Shown: positions 9,994 through 18,814 of the stretch, piece by piece
How positions within the stretch are numbered: position 1 is the first letter of the stretch
Layout: the number at the start of each line of letters is the position of its first letter
Source: Rhodanobacteraceae bacterium
GTDB taxonomy: Bacteria > Pseudomonadota > Gammaproteobacteria > Xanthomonadales > Rhodanobacteraceae
Assembly (NCBI GenBank): GCA_009996615.1
Contig: JAACZU010000004.1
Coordinates: 62,001-126,000 of the forward strand
Direction: 5' to 3'
Length of the DNA: 64,000 bases
Position numbers and translations under genes: made by a program
The notes under the pieces: model-generated
The model's input: only the letters and a program-made list of their open reading frames with translations
Database searches by the model: none
Told to the model about the DNA's origin: nothing

Positions 9994-10155
9994 GTAGGCT
10001 GGATGCGCGCAGCGCAGCCGGCGCTGTTGCTCCGGTCGCGCTGCGCGCGCCCTACGCGTACGGACGGCTCTCCGTAGGCTGGATGCGCGAAGCGCAGCCA
10101 GCAACCTCATCACTACGCCCCTCGACGCCGGTCGCGCGGTGCGCGCCCAGCCTAC
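9994..10155. repeat. Two adjacent R3 elements between rplU and uvrA
   Basis: One element runs from GTAGGCTGG (9994) to CCTAC (10055), the second from GTAGGCTGG (10074) to CCAGCCTAC (10155). They share the GTAGGCTGGATGCGC start and fill most of the 352-bp divergent gap. They leave the rplU promoter and the uvrA -10 outside. Confidence 0.8.
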
Positions 10156-10195
10156 AACGCTGGCCCCGTCGCGAACGGTGATACACGCCGGTTGT

Positions 10196-10201
10196 TATAG
10201 T
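10196..10201 (+). promoter_or_regulatory. Possible -10 box for uvrA
   Basis: TATAGT lies 26 bp before the uvrA ATG. No clear -35 was found and no LexA-type operator was recognised nearby. Confidence 0.35.
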
Positions 10202-10227
10202 TGTCGTTTTCCCCCATCTGACGCGGC

Positions 10228-13095
10228 ATGGATACGATCCGCATCCGCGGTGCGCGCACGCACAACCTCAAGAACATCGACCTCGATCTGCCGCGCGACA
10301 AGCTGATCGTGATCACCGGCCTGTCCGGCTCGGGCAAGTCCTCGCTCGCGTTCGACACGATCTACGCCGAAGGCCAGCGCCGCTACGTCGAGTCGCTGTC
10401 GGCCTACGCGCGGCAGTTCCTCAGCGTGATGGAGAAGCCCGACGTCGACCACATCGAGGGCCTGTCGCCGGCGATCTCGATCGAGCAGAAGTCGACTTCG
10501 CACAACCCGCGCTCGACCGTCGGCACCATCACCGAGGTCTACGACTACCTGCGCCTGCTGTTCGCGCGCGTCGGCACCCCGCGCTGCCCGGACCACGGCA
10601 TCCCGCTCGAGGCGCAGACGGTCAGCCAGATGGTCGACGCGACGCTCGCGCTCGATCCGGAGAAGCGCTACGCGTTGTTGGCGCCCGTGGTGCGCGAGCG
10701 CAAGGGCGAGCACGTGCAGGTGTTCGAGCAGCTGCGCGCGCAGGGCTTCGTGCGCGTGCGCGTCGACGGCGTCATGCACGAGCTCGACGCGGTGCCGCCG
10801 CTGGCGCTGCGCCAGAAACATACGATCGAGGTCGTGATCGACCGCTTCCGCCCCAAGCCCGACATCAAGCAGCGTCTGGCCGAATCGTTCGAGACCAGCC
10901 TGCGCCTGGGCGAGGGCATCGCGCTGCTGGTCGACCTCGACGACGCCAAGGCGGCCGAGGTCACGTTCTCGTCGCGCTTCTCCTGCCCGGTCTGCGACTA
11001 CTCGCTACCCGAGCTCGAGCCGCGCCTGTTCTCGTTCAACTCGCCGATCGGCGCCTGCCCGGAGTGCGACGGCCTCGGCGTGACGCAGTTCTTCGATCCG
11101 GCGCGCGTGGTCGTCAATCCGCAGCTCAGCCTCGCCGCCGGCGCGGTGCGCGGTTGGGACCGGCGCAACCCGTACTATTTCCAGCTGATCCAGTCGCTGG
11201 CCAAGCACTACAAGTTCGACGTCGACACGCCCTGGCACGACCTGCCCGAGGCGATCCGCCACCACGTGCTGTACGGTTCGGGCGACGAGCAGATCAGCTT
11301 CCGCTACGTCACCGGCGGCGCCGGCGGCGTCACGCGCAAGCACCGCTTCGAAGGGATCGTGCCGAACCTCGAACGCCGCTACAAGGAGACCGAATCGCCG
11401 GCGGTGCGCGAGGAGCTGGCCAAGTTCATCAGCGACCGCGATTGCCCGGACTGCCATGGCCAGCGCCTGAACCGCAGCGCGCGCAACGTGTTCGTCGGCG
11501 ACGCCAACCTGCCGCACCTGACCGCGCTGCCGATCGGCCAGGGGCTGGCGTTCTTCAAGGACCTGACGCTGGCCGGATGGCGCGGCGAGATCGCGGCGAA
11601 GATCGTCAAGGAGATCCGCGAGCGCCTGCACTTCCTCGTCGACGTCGGCCTCGACTACCTCACGCTCGACCGCCAGGCCGACTCGCTGTCCGGCGGCGAG
11701 GCGCAGCGCATCCGGCTCGCCTCGCAGATCGGCGCCGGCCTGGTCGGCGTGATGTACGTGCTCGACGAGCCGTCGATCGGCCTGCACCAGCGCGACAACG
11801 AACGCCTGCTCGGCACGCTGAACCGCCTGCGCGACCTCGGCAATACGGTCATCGTGGTCGAGCACGACGAGGACGCGATCCGCCTCGCCGACCACATCGT
11901 CGACATCGGTCCCGGCGCCGGCGTGCACGGCGGCGAGGTCGTGGCCGAGGGCGACCTCAAGGCGATCCTCGCCGCGCCGCGCTCGCTGACCGGCCAGTAC
12001 CTGTCCGGCCAGCGCCGCATCGAGGCGCCCAAGCAGCGCCGCACGCCGGATCCCGAGAGGATGCTGCGGGTGCTCGGCGCCAGCGGCAACAACCTGAAGG
12101 ACGTCGACCTCGAGATCCCGGCCGGCCTGTTCACCTGCATCACCGGTGTGTCGGGCTCGGGCAAGTCGACGCTGATCAACGACACGCTGCACAAGTACAC
12201 CGCGGCGGAGCTCAACGGCGCGAACGAGAAACCGGCGCCGTTCCGCGAGATCCAGGGCCTGGAGCTGTTCGACAAGGTGGTCGACATCGACCAGTCGCCG
12301 ATCGGCCGAACGCCGCGCTCGAACCCGGCCACCTACACCGGGCTGTTCACGCCGCTGCGCGAGCTGTTCGCGCAGGTGCCCGAGGCGCGCTCGCGCGGCT
12401 ACGGCCCGGGCCGCTTCAGCTTCAACGTGAAAGGCGGCCGCTGCGAGGCCTGCGAGGGCGACGGCCTGATCAAGGTCGAGATGCACTTCCTGCCCGACGT
12501 GTACGTGCCATGCGACGTCTGCCACGGCAAGCGCTACAACCGCGAGACGCTGGAAGTCACCTACAAGGGCCACACGATCGCCGACGTGCTCGAGATGACG
12601 GTCGAGGACGCGTTCAAGCTGTTCGAGCCGGTGCCGGTGCTGGCGCGCAAGCTCGAGACGCTGATGCACGTGGGGCTTTCCTACATCAAGCTCGGCCAGA
12701 GCGCGACCACGCTGTCCGGCGGCGAGGCGCAGCGCGTCAAGCTGTCGCGCGAGCTCAGCAAGCGCGACACCGGCCGCACGCTGTACATCCTCGACGAGCC
12801 GACTACCGGCCTGCATTTCCACGACATCGAGCAGCTCCTGAAGGTGCTGCAGCGCCTCGCCGACGACGGCAACACGGTGGTCGTGATCGAGCACAACCTC
12901 GACGTGATCAAGACCGCCGACTGGGTCGTCGACCTCGGCCCCGAGGGCGGCGAGCGCGGCGGCACCATCCTCGCCACCGGCACGCCGGAGCAGATCGCAC
13001 AGGTGCCCGCGTCCTACACCGGCCAATTCCTCGCGCGCGCTCTGACCAGCGCGCCGCCGCAACCCCGCAAACGCAACCGCAAGGAAGCCGCATGA
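10228..13095 (+). CDS. uvrA: Excinuclease ABC subunit A
   Basis: UvrA recognises DNA damage in nucleotide excision repair and loads UvrB. The 955-residue product has two ABC ATPase modules. Walker A motifs are GLSGSGKSS at 31-39 and GVSGSGKST near 640. ABC signatures LSGGEAQR are near 487 and 829. The two zinc-binding modules are visible as CPVC...CPEC near 253 and CEAC...[10 protein letters not shown] near 739. Length matches the family. The last codon overlaps the start of the downstream thioesterase (ATGA), so the two are translated together. No SOS box was found in the upstream region, which is largely repeat elements. Confidence 0.98.
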   Translation: MDTIRIRGARTHNLKNIDLDLPRDKLIVITGLSGSGKSSLAFDTIYAEGQRRYVESLSAYARQFLSVMEKPDVDHIEGLSPAISIEQKSTSHNPRSTVGTITEVYDYLRLLFARVGTPRCPDHGIPLEAQTVSQMVDATLALDPEKRYALLAPVVRERKGEHVQVFEQLRAQGFVRVRVDGVMHELDAVPPLALRQKHTIEVVIDRFRPKPDIKQRLAESFETSLRLGEGIALLVDLDDAKAAEVTFSSRFSCPVCDYSLPELEPRLFSFNSPIGACPECDGLGVTQFFDPARVVVNPQLSLAAGAVRGWDRRNPYYFQLIQSLAKHYKFDVDTPWHDLPEAIRHHVLYGSGDEQISFRYVTGGAGGVTRKHRFEGIVPNLERRYKETESPAVREELAKFISDRDCPDCHGQRLNRSARNVFVGDANLPHLTALPIGQGLAFFKDLTLAGWRGEIAAKIVKEIRERLHFLVDVGLDYLTLDRQADSLSGGEAQRIRLASQIGAGLVGVMYVLDEPSIGLHQRDNERLLGTLNRLRDLGNTVIVVEHDEDAIRLADHIVDIGPGAGVHGGEVVAEGDLKAILAAPRSLTGQYLSGQRRIEAPKQRRTPDPERMLRVLGASGNNLKDVDLEIPAGLFTCITGVSGSGKSTLINDTLHKYTAAELNGANEKPAPFREIQGLELFDKVVDIDQSPIGRTPRSNPATYTGLFTPLRELFAQVPEARSRGYGPGRFSFNVKGGRCEACEGDGLIKVEMHFLPDVYVPCDVCHGKRYNRETLEVTYKGHTIADVLEMTVEDAFKLFEPVPVLARKLETLMHVGLSYIKLGQSATTLSGGEAQRVKLSRELSKRDTGRTLYILDEPTTGLHFHDIEQLLKVLQRLADDGNTVVVIEHNLDVIKTADWVVDLGPEGGERGGTILATGTPEQIAQVPASYTGQFLARALTSAPPQPRKRNRKEAA

Positions 13096-13628
13096 ACAAG
13101 CCCCGCAAACCCGCCGCCACGCGCAAGCCGCGCCCGGCCAAGCCCAGTGCCGCGCCGGCCGCGGTCGCCACCGCCGCCGCCCAGGACACGCCATCGGCCG
13201 CGCCGACGCCCTCCCCCATCGAGCCGGCCACGCCGCGTGCGATGGCGCGCGTGCCGATGAGCGTGCGCTGGGGCGACCTCGACGCGTTCAATCACGTCAA
13301 CAACGCAACCTTCCTGGTCTACGCCCAGGAGGCGCGCCTGGCCTGGCTGGCCGAGGTCAAGGGCAGCTGGTTCGACGAGACGATGATGCCGGTCGTCGCC
13401 GCGGCGCAGGTCAACTTCCGCCGCCAGCTCGCGTGGCCGGCGCAGATCGTGGTCGAGCTGGCCGCCAGGCGCGTCGGCAATTCCTCGCTGACGATCGCGC
13501 ACCGCATCGTCGCCGCCGACGACGCGAGCTGCGTCTACGCCGACGGCGAGGTCGTGATGGTGTGGATCAACCCGGCCACGGGCGCGTCGGTGCCGCTGCC
13601 GGAGGCGATCCGCGCCGCGGTCGTGTAG
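13092..13628 (+). CDS. Hotdog-fold acyl-CoA thioesterase (4HBT family)
   Basis: A 178-residue protein with a 4-hydroxybenzoyl-CoA-thioesterase-like hotdog domain from about residue 52. The active-site motif [13 protein letters not shown] is at 59-71, followed by [13 protein letters not shown]. Such enzymes hydrolyse acyl-CoA thioesters; the acyl chain is not predictable. Residues 1-50 form a low-complexity Lys/Pro/Ala-rich tail ([20 protein letters not shown]) resembling basic histone-like tails. Translation may instead start at an internal ATG at 13242 ([10 protein letters not shown]), which would remove the tail. The ATG at 13092 overlaps the uvrA stop, so I prefer coupled translation of the long form. 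Confidence 0.85.
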   Translation: MNKPRKPAATRKPRPAKPSAAPAAVATAAAQDTPSAAPTPSPIEPATPRAMARVPMSVRWGDLDAFNHVNNATFLVYAQEARLAWLAEVKGSWFDETMMPVVAAAQVNFRRQLAWPAQIVVELAARRVGNSSLTIAHRIVAADDASCVYADGEVVMVWINPATGASVPLPEAIRAAVV

Positions 13629-13652
13629 GAGCCGAACACCCGCAGACGCCAT

Positions 13653-13726
13653 TGTGGGAGCGCCGGCAGCCGCGATGCTTGTGCCCGCCCACAAGGCAAA
13701 GCATCGCGGCTTCCGCCGCTCCCACA
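13653..13726. repeat. R4 inverted-repeat element between convergent genes
   Basis: TGTGGGAGCG at the left end and CGCTCCCACA at the right end enclose GCCGCGATGC / GCATCGCGGC, making a long stem. It lies between the thioesterase and the copper chaperone stop codons, where it could block read-through in both directions. Confidence 0.85.
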
Positions 13727-13751
13727 GTGAGGCAGCTCATGCTGGATGCCA

Positions 13752-14231
13752 TCAGGGATGATGGTGGTCGTGCGCTGGCGCCCCACCCGCCTCGTCCGCA
13801 TCCGGCGCGACCACGTCGAAATTCGTCACCACGCGCCGGCCGTCGCCGAGCAGGAACGTCACCTCGACCTTCTGCCCCGGCGCGATCGCGCCGCGCGGAT
13901 GCATCAGCATCAGGTGCTTGCCGCCCGGCGCCAGCTGCACGGTCTCGCCCGGCGCGATGACCAGCCGGTGCATCTCGCGCATCTTCGACACGTCCTTGTC
14001 GACCACGGTCTCGTGCAGCGAGGTCATGCGGAACGCATCGCTCTGCACAGTCAGCACGCTGAGCGGCGCGTCGCCGGTGTTCTTCAGCGTCGCGTAGCCG
14101 GCGAGCATGGTGGCGCCCGGCGGCGCGGCGCGGATCCACGCATCGAGCACGCCGAGCTTGCCTTCCGCCTGCGCCGTGCCGGCCGCGAGCAGGCCGGCCA
14201 TCAACGCGATCCATCCAACACAACGATGCAT
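13752..14231 (-). CDS. Periplasmic copper chaperone, PCu(A)C family
   Basis: A 159-residue exported protein with a signal peptide (residues 1-22, ending GTAQA) and a cupredoxin-like PCu(A)C domain. The copper motif is exact: His73, Met84 (10 residues between), His106 (21 between) and Met108. These proteins pass Cu(I) to cytochrome oxidase, usually with a SCO1-type protein; a SCO1 gene is present in this window at 62415 but is not linked. The C-terminus adds a His-rich HDHHHP tail that could bind further metal. It is divergent from the DUF4139 gene, sharing a 63-bp promoter region with a palindrome. Confidence 0.93.
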   Translation of the reverse strand: MHRCVGWIALMAGLLAAGTAQAEGKLGVLDAWIRAAPPGATMLAGYATLKNTGDAPLSVLTVQSDAFRMTSLHETVVDKDVSKMREMHRLVIAPGETVQLAPGGKHLMLMHPRGAIAPGQKVEVTFLLGDGRRVVTNFDVVAPDADEAGGAPAHDHHHP

Positions 14232-14243
14232 GGCAACCTCCGA

Positions 14244-14268
14244 TTCGGGCTGGCTATGATAGCCCGAA
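14244..14268. promoter_or_regulatory. Palindromic bidirectional promoter/operator
   Basis: TTCGGGCT (14244-14251) and AGCCCGAA (14261-14268) form a perfect 8-bp inverted repeat around GGCTATGAT. The inner GGCTATGATAGCC (14253-14265) is itself palindromic. It provides TATGAT as a -10 for the plus strand (14255-14260) and TATCAT for the minus strand (14256-14261). A regulator bound here would occlude both promoters. Confidence 0.5.
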
Positions 14269-14294
14269 CCCGTCCTTGCAACTGGAATGCGCCC

Positions 14295-15725
14295 ATGTCC
14301 CGCACGCTGCCGAGCCTCGCCGTGAGCATCCTGATGAGTACCCTCGCAAGCGCCGCCGAACCCGCGCTGACGATCTACCGCAGCGACAGCGATTCGCTGT
14401 ACGAAGCCGGCAGCGCGCCGGTCGCCGACGGCCACGCCATCGTGCACGAGCAGCGCACGCTGCAGCTCGCCGGCGGCAAGCAGACCGTGGTCATCGACGG
14501 CCTGCCGGCGCTGCTCGACACCGAGGCGGTCGCGCTCGACCTCGGCGGCGCGGCGCGCGTGCTGGCGCAGCGCGTCGTCTCGGCCGGCGACGCCGGCGCA
14601 CTGGCCGCGCACCGCGGCGAGCGCGTGCAGGTGTTCGCCGCGGACGGCCGCATGCTCGCCGACGGCGTGCTGGTCGCGCTCGACGGCGGCATGCTCGGCG
14701 TGCGCGGCGACGACGGCCGCGTCGGCTACATCCGCGAGTTCGCGCGCGTGGCGTTCCCGCAGGGCTCCGGCCTGCCGGGCAGTACGCTGCAGGTCGCGCT
14801 CGACGGCAAGGCCGGGGCCGCGCCGGCGAGCCTGACCTATCCGACCGCCGGCCTCGGCTGGCGCGCGGCATATTCCGCTCTGCTGCTCGGCGGCGACGGC
14901 GCCTGCAAACTGCGCCTCGACGCGCTGGCCAGCATCGCCAACCGCAGCGGGCGCGACTATTCCGGCGCGAACCTGAAGCTGATCGCCGGCGCGCCGAACT
15001 TCGCCCGCTACGACCGCGGCCCGGTCCCGATGGCGGCGAAGGCGATGATCGCCGCGGCCGCGCCGGAGGCGCCGCCGGAGCAGTCCGCGCTCGGCGACTT
15101 CCGCAGCTATGCGATCGGCGGCAGCCTCGACCTGCCCGACGCGAGCGTGACGCAGGTGCCGCTGTACGCCGGCCGCGAGCTGGCCTGCCAGCGCCGCTGG
15201 CTGGTCGAGAGCGGCGGCATCTGGTTTCCGCCCAAGCCGATGCTGCAACCGGAGAACTACCAGGGCGGCAGCGGCCCGGTGAGCAGCCAGCTCGGCTTCA
15301 CCACGGCCGAGAACCTGCCCAGCGGCACCCTGCGCGTGCTGGTACGCGACAAGGACGGCCGCACCGAGCTGCTCGGCGAGAACCGCATCGGCGACACCGC
15401 CAAGGGCCGCGAGGTCAACGTCGACCTCGGCGTCGCGTTCGACCTTGCCGCCGCGCGCGAGCGCACCGCATTCAGCATCGACCGCGGCGCACGCCAGATG
15501 GACGAAGGCTTCCGCCTCACCTTGACCAACACCGGCGAAACCGCGCGCACGATCACCGTGCGCGAGCATCCGAACCGCTGGCGCACCTGGAGCCTGCTGT
15601 CGTCGAGCCAGAAGCCGAGCAAGCAGACGCCCGACACGCTCGAGTTCCAGGTCGCCGTGCCGGCCAACGGCAAGGCCACGCTCGACTACGCCGTGCGCTA
15701 CGCGTGGACGCCGGCCGAGGAGTAG
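14295..15725 (+). CDS. DUF4139-domain exported protein
   Basis: A 476-residue protein with a signal peptide (cleavage after TLASA, about residue 21) followed by beta-rich sequence typical of DUF4139/MuiA-type proteins. Recognisable pieces include LTYPTAGLGWRAAYSALL near 180, a YAIGGSLDLPDASVTQVPL segment near 280 and a C-terminal VAVPANGKATLDYAVRY. Function is unknown; family members are predicted cell-surface or periplasmic proteins. It is divergent from the copper chaperone, so a role in the same envelope or metal response is possible but unproven. Confidence 0.85.
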   Translation: MSRTLPSLAVSILMSTLASAAEPALTIYRSDSDSLYEAGSAPVADGHAIVHEQRTLQLAGGKQTVVIDGLPALLDTEAVALDLGGAARVLAQRVVSAGDAGALAAHRGERVQVFAADGRMLADGVLVALDGGMLGVRGDDGRVGYIREFARVAFPQGSGLPGSTLQVALDGKAGAAPASLTYPTAGLGWRAAYSALLLGGDGACKLRLDALASIANRSGRDYSGANLKLIAGAPNFARYDRGPVPMAAKAMIAAAAPEAPPEQSALGDFRSYAIGGSLDLPDASVTQVPLYAGRELACQRRWLVESGGIWFPPKPMLQPENYQGGSGPVSSQLGFTTAENLPSGTLRVLVRDKDGRTELLGENRIGDTAKGREVNVDLGVAFDLAAARERTAFSIDRGARQMDEGFRLTLTNTGETARTITVREHPNRWRTWSLLSSSQKPSKQTPDTLEFQVAVPANGKATLDYAVRYAWTPAEE

Positions 15726-15795
15726 CGGCAGGACCGGTCGCCGAGCGCCGGTAGCCGCCATCGCGACGAAGGCCGCGGTGGCGAGAGCGCTGCTT

Positions 15796-15840
15796 TTCCC
15801 CAATCCCCAATCCCGAATCCCCAATCCCGGCCCCACCACC
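15796..15840 (+). repeat. R2 repeat abutting the start of the gene at 15841
   Basis: Four CCCAATCCC/CCCGAATCC-type units followed by GGCCCCACCACC run straight into the ATG, in the sense orientation. It occupies the place of a ribosome-binding site. Confidence 0.85.
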
Positions 15841-16611
15841 ATGCTCGAACTGATCCCGCACGACACGATCCACGAACTGCGCCTGGCGCGCCCGCCGGTC
15901 AACGCGCTCGATCCGGCGCTGGTGCGCGCGCTGCGCGAAGCGGTCGAGGCCGCGCCGCGCGACGGCGCGCGCGCATTGCTGCTGTCCGGCGCGCCGGGGA
16001 TGTTCTCAGCCGGGCTCGACGTGCCGGCGCTGCTGCAGCTCGACCGCACCGCGATGCGCGCGTTCTGGGTCGACTTCTTCGGCCTGTGCGCGGCGCTCGC
16101 GCGCTCGCCGATCCCGGTCGCCGCGGCGATCAGCGGCCACAGCCCGGCCGGCGGCGCGGTACTGGCGATCCTGTGCGACTACCGCGTGATGGCGCGCAGC
16201 GTCGATCCGGCCAAGCCGTTCCGCATCGGCCTGAACGAGGTGCAGGTCGGCCTGGTCGTGCCGGACGTGATCCAGGCCGCGCTGCGCCGCCTGGTCGGCA
16301 CCTACCGCGCGGAGCGCCTGATGGTCGCCGGCGCGATGGTCAGCGCCGAGGAGGCGCTGCCGCTCGGCTTCGTCGACGAACTGGCCGAGGTCGCGCAGGT
16401 CGGCGAGCGCGCGCGGACCTGGCTCAACAGTCTGCTGGCGCTGCCGCCGCATGCGCTGGCCGAGACGCGCCGCCTCGCGCGCGCCGACCTCGCCGCGGCG
16501 TTCGCCGATCCGTCCACGTTCGGCATCGACGATTTCGTCGAAGGCTGGTTCGCGCCGGAGACGCAGGCGGTGCTCGGCGCGCTGGTGGCGCGGCTGAAGT
16601 CGAAGGCTTAG
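15841..16611 (+). CDS. Enoyl-CoA hydratase/isomerase-family protein, isomerase-like
   Basis: A 256-residue crotonase-fold protein. The oxyanion-hole segments FSAGLDVPAL (about 55-64) and GHSPAGGAVLAILCDYRV (about 99-116) are present. So is GLNEVQVGLVVP, which resembles the mitochondrial delta3-delta2-enoyl-CoA isomerase pattern (GLNE with the catalytic Glu). I therefore favour an isomerase of unsaturated fatty-acid beta-oxidation over a hydratase; this is inference from motif resemblance. The ATG at 15841 is chosen because the 63-nt in-frame extension upstream is translated R2 repeat. It converges with sseA across an R3-like element. Confidence 0.85.
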   Translation: MLELIPHDTIHELRLARPPVNALDPALVRALREAVEAAPRDGARALLLSGAPGMFSAGLDVPALLQLDRTAMRAFWVDFFGLCAALARSPIPVAAAISGHSPAGGAVLAILCDYRVMARSVDPAKPFRIGLNEVQVGLVVPDVIQAALRRLVGTYRAERLMVAGAMVSAEEALPLGFVDELAEVAQVGERARTWLNSLLALPPHALAETRRLARADLAAAFADPSTFGIDDFVEGWFAPETQAVLGALVARLKSKA

Positions 16612-16701
16612 CGTCGCCAAGCGAAAGCCTGAACGACGAAGGACACGAAGAAGAAGCAACGCGTTCAACAGCAGTCCCGGCGCGAACGCCCGCGCAGCCC
16701 T

Positions 16702-16786
16702 GTAGGGTGGGTCGCAGCCGCGCAACGGCGAGCCCACCGCGTTCTGATGGCGGGACTCGCGCCTTCGGCGCTGCGGCCCACCCTAC
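16702..16786. repeat. R3-like element, GTAGGGTGGG ends
   Basis: GTAGGGTGGG (16702-16711) and CCCACCCTAC (16777-16786) are perfect 10-bp terminal inverted repeats of an 85-bp element between the convergent genes at 15841 and 16806. Confidence 0.85.
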
Positions 16787-16805
16787 GATCGAAAGCCGCT
16801 GCGTT

Positions 16806-17666
16806 CTACTCCGGAGCCGGGCCGGTTGCGACCGGGCGCGCCGGGTCGCTGATCCAGCCGCTCCACGACGGCGCGAACACGCGCGAGCGGGCCAGGCCGG
16901 CGTGCTCCATCGCGAGCAGGTTGTGGCAGGCGGTCACGCCCGAGCCGCACATGTGCACGACCTCGCTGGCGGCGTGCCCGGCCAGAAGCGCCTCGAACTC
17001 GCGGCGCAGCTCCCCTGCCGGTTTGAAGCGGCCGCCCGCATCGAGGTTGTCGGCGAACGGCCGGTTCAGCGCGCCCGGCACATGTCCGCCGACCGCGTCG
17101 ATCGGTTCGAACTCGCCGCGGTAGCGCGGCGCGGCGCGCGCATCGAGCAGCGGCACGCCGCCGGCGGCGCGGCGGCGTTCGAGTTCGTCGAGCCAGACGA
17201 CCTGCGCGCGATCGAGCTGGACGTGGACGTCGGTCGGTGCCCGCTGCGCCGCGCCGGTTTCGAGCGGCAAGTTCGCCGCGCGCCAGGCGCCCAGGCCGCC
17301 GTCGAGCACGGCCACGCGCGTGTGGCCGGCCAAACGCAGCAGCCACCACAGGCGCGCCGCGGCGAGCGCGCCGTTGGCATCGTCATAGGCCACAACGGCC
17401 AGTCCGGGGCGCCAGCCCCAGCGCGACAGCGCGGCCGACAGGCGCGCGTCGTCCGGCAGCGGATGGCGGCCGAGGCCGCGCAGCGACAGGTCGGACAGGT
17501 CGCGGTCGAGGTGCGCGTAGACGGCGCCGGGGATGTGCCCGGCGAGGTAGTCGCGCTCGCCCTTGCCGGCGTCGGCGAGATCGAAGCGGCAGTCGACGAC
17601 GAGCACCTCGCCACGCGCCTGCAGCGCGGCCAGTTCGGCCGCGGACACCAGGGTCTGTACGCTCAT
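16806..17666 (-). CDS. sseA: 3-mercaptopyruvate / thiosulfate sulfurtransferase
   Basis: A 286-residue two-domain rhodanese. The N-terminal inactive domain contains DCRFDLADAGKGERDYLAGHIPGA. The C-terminal domain carries the catalytic Cys240 in CGSGVTACHN; this loop is the mercaptopyruvate-type signature, so 3-mercaptopyruvate is the more likely donor. It transfers sulfur to thiols or cyanide in the cytoplasm. Its ATG overlaps the nudL stop (ATGA at 17663-17666), the last step of a three-gene coupled operon. Confidence 0.92.
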   Translation of the reverse strand: MSVQTLVSAAELAALQARGEVLVVDCRFDLADAGKGERDYLAGHIPGAVYAHLDRDLSDLSLRGLGRHPLPDDARLSAALSRWGWRPGLAVVAYDDANGALAAARLWWLLRLAGHTRVAVLDGGLGAWRAANLPLETGAAQRAPTDVHVQLDRAQVVWLDELERRRAAGGVPLLDARAAPRYRGEFEPIDAVGGHVPGALNRPFADNLDAGGRFKPAGELRREFEALLAGHAASEVVHMCGSGVTACHNLLAMEHAGLARSRVFAPSWSGWISDPARPVATGPAPE

Positions 17667-18289
17667 TGCACCTTCTCCAGCCGGTCGAGCAGGTTCTTCA
17701 GGATCGCCGCGGTCGCACCCCAGATGCGCCGGCCCTGCCATTCGAACGCATAGATGTCGCGCAGGTGGCCGCGCCAGTGCAGCGCCTCGCGCTGCAGGCG
17801 GCCCGGCGCGAGGATGAAGTCGAGCGGCACCTCGAACACCTCGTCGACCTCGTGCGGATCCGGGCGCAGGCGATAGTCGCCGCGCACGAAGCCGGCCACC
17901 GGCGTCACGCAGTAGCCGGACACGGTGGCGAGGCAATCGAGGAAGCCGAACGGCTCGACCAGCGCCGGCGCGATGCCGGTTTCCTCGTCGGTTTCGCGCA
18001 GCGCGGCGGCGACCGCGTCGGCATCGCCGGCCTCGACGCCGCCGCCGGGAAAGCTGACCTGGCCGGGATGGTGGCGCAATTGCGCGCCGCGGCGCGTGAA
18101 CAGCAGCGACAAGCGGTCGGCGCGCCGCACGAACGGCACCAGCACCGCGGCCGGCCGCGCCGCGGCGGGATCGAACGCATCGGCCAGCGCGGCCGCGTTC
18201 CAGCCCGGCGCACGCGGCGGATCGTCCAGCGCGCGCACCGCGCGGCGCAGCGCGGCGGCATCGAACGCGTTGGCCGGCCGACCGCTCAT
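17663..18289 (-). CDS. nudL: Nudix hydrolase, CoA pyrophosphatase type
   Basis: A 208-residue Nudix protein with HPGQVSFPGGGVEAGDAD at about 74-91 and LRETDEETGI at 97-106. The Nudix box departs from the general consensus in lacking the first Glu, having Asp/Ala instead. That is what the CoA-diphosphohydrolase (NudL) subgroup shows. It would cleave CoA or acyl-CoA to phosphopantetheine and adenosine 3',5'-bisphosphate. It is translationally coupled upstream to the DUF1289 gene and downstream to sseA by ATGA overlaps. Confidence 0.88.
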   Translation of the reverse strand: MSGRPANAFDAAALRRAVRALDDPPRAPGWNAAALADAFDPAAARPAAVLVPFVRRADRLSLLFTRRGAQLRHHPGQVSFPGGGVEAGDADAVAAALRETDEETGIAPALVEPFGFLDCLATVSGYCVTPVAGFVRGDYRLRPDPHEVDEVFEVPLDFILAPGRLQREALHWRGHLRDIYAFEWQGRRIWGATAAILKNLLDRLEKVQ

Positions 18290-18471
18290 CCGCGCGCGGT
18301 CTCGCGCTGCGGCAGCACCTCGTCCATCAGCCGCCGCCGTTCGCGTTCGCCCATCGCGACCCAGCGCGCGATCTCCTCGCCCGTACGCAGGCAGCCGTCG
18401 CAGTAGCCATCCGCGCCGAGCCGGCAGATGCCGATGCATGGGCTGAGGATCGGGAACGGAAAGGTACTCAT
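18286..18471 (-). CDS. Small DUF1289 protein with Cys cluster
   Basis: A 61-residue protein with SPCIGICRLGADGYCDGCLR at 10-29, the Cys pattern of DUF1289 proteins (putative metal-binding). It is followed by the typical RTGEEIARWVAMGERERRRL helix in two pieces. Function is unknown. An alternative ATG lies 9 nt upstream. It starts the DUF1289-nudL-sseA string and overlaps nudL by 4 bp. A CACAAT box at 18500-18505 on the minus strand is a possible -10. Confidence 0.85.
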   Translation of the reverse strand: MSTFPFPILSPCIGICRLGADGYCDGCLRTGEEIARWVAMGERERRRLMDEVLPQRETARG

Positions 18472-18577
18472 CGCGGGCATGGGATGGGGGCGGAGTGCGA
18501 TTGTGCAACATCGGCGCGGCCACGCGGCCTTGGGCGGCGCGTGGCGGGAGCAACCGTTCCGCTTCGGCTTCGGCAAA

Positions 18578-18652
18578 GCATCGCGCCTTCCGGCGCTCCC
18601 ACAGGCGCGACGCAGCACGGCTTTCGGTGGGAGCGGCGGAAGCCGCGATGCC
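18578..18652. repeat. R4 inverted pair in the gap upstream of the DUF1289 gene
   Basis: GCATCGCGCCTTCCGGCGCTCCCACA-type sequence at about 18578-18603 faces GTGGGAGCGGCGGAAGCCGC at about 18628-18652. Together with the hairpin at 18756-18784 it accounts for most of the 343-bp gap 18472-18814. I see no gene there. Confidence 0.8.
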
Positions 18653-18755
18653 CCGCTTGCGGAAGCACGGCGCTGCACGAGGCGACGCCCGCTGACCGGC
18701 GCCGCGAAGGCCCCGGTGGCGATTGCGACCGCCTCTGGCCTCCCCCGCCCGAAAT

Positions 18756-18784
18756 GCAAACGCCGCGACGAGCGCGGCGTTTGC
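18756..18784 (-). terminator. Hairpin terminator after the FKBP-like gene
   Basis: A perfect 12-bp stem, GCAAACGCCGCG with its complement, around a 5-nt loop. It lies 30 bp beyond the stop codon. The following U-run is short (ATTT), so efficiency is uncertain. Confidence 0.65.
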
Positions 18785-18814
18785 GGGTGTGTAACCGGTC
18801 GACCAGCGGCCGCC

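Noticed and set aside
10156-10227. SOS (LexA) operator before uvrA
   Set aside because: The region between the R3 elements and the ATG contains no convincing LexA-type dyad.
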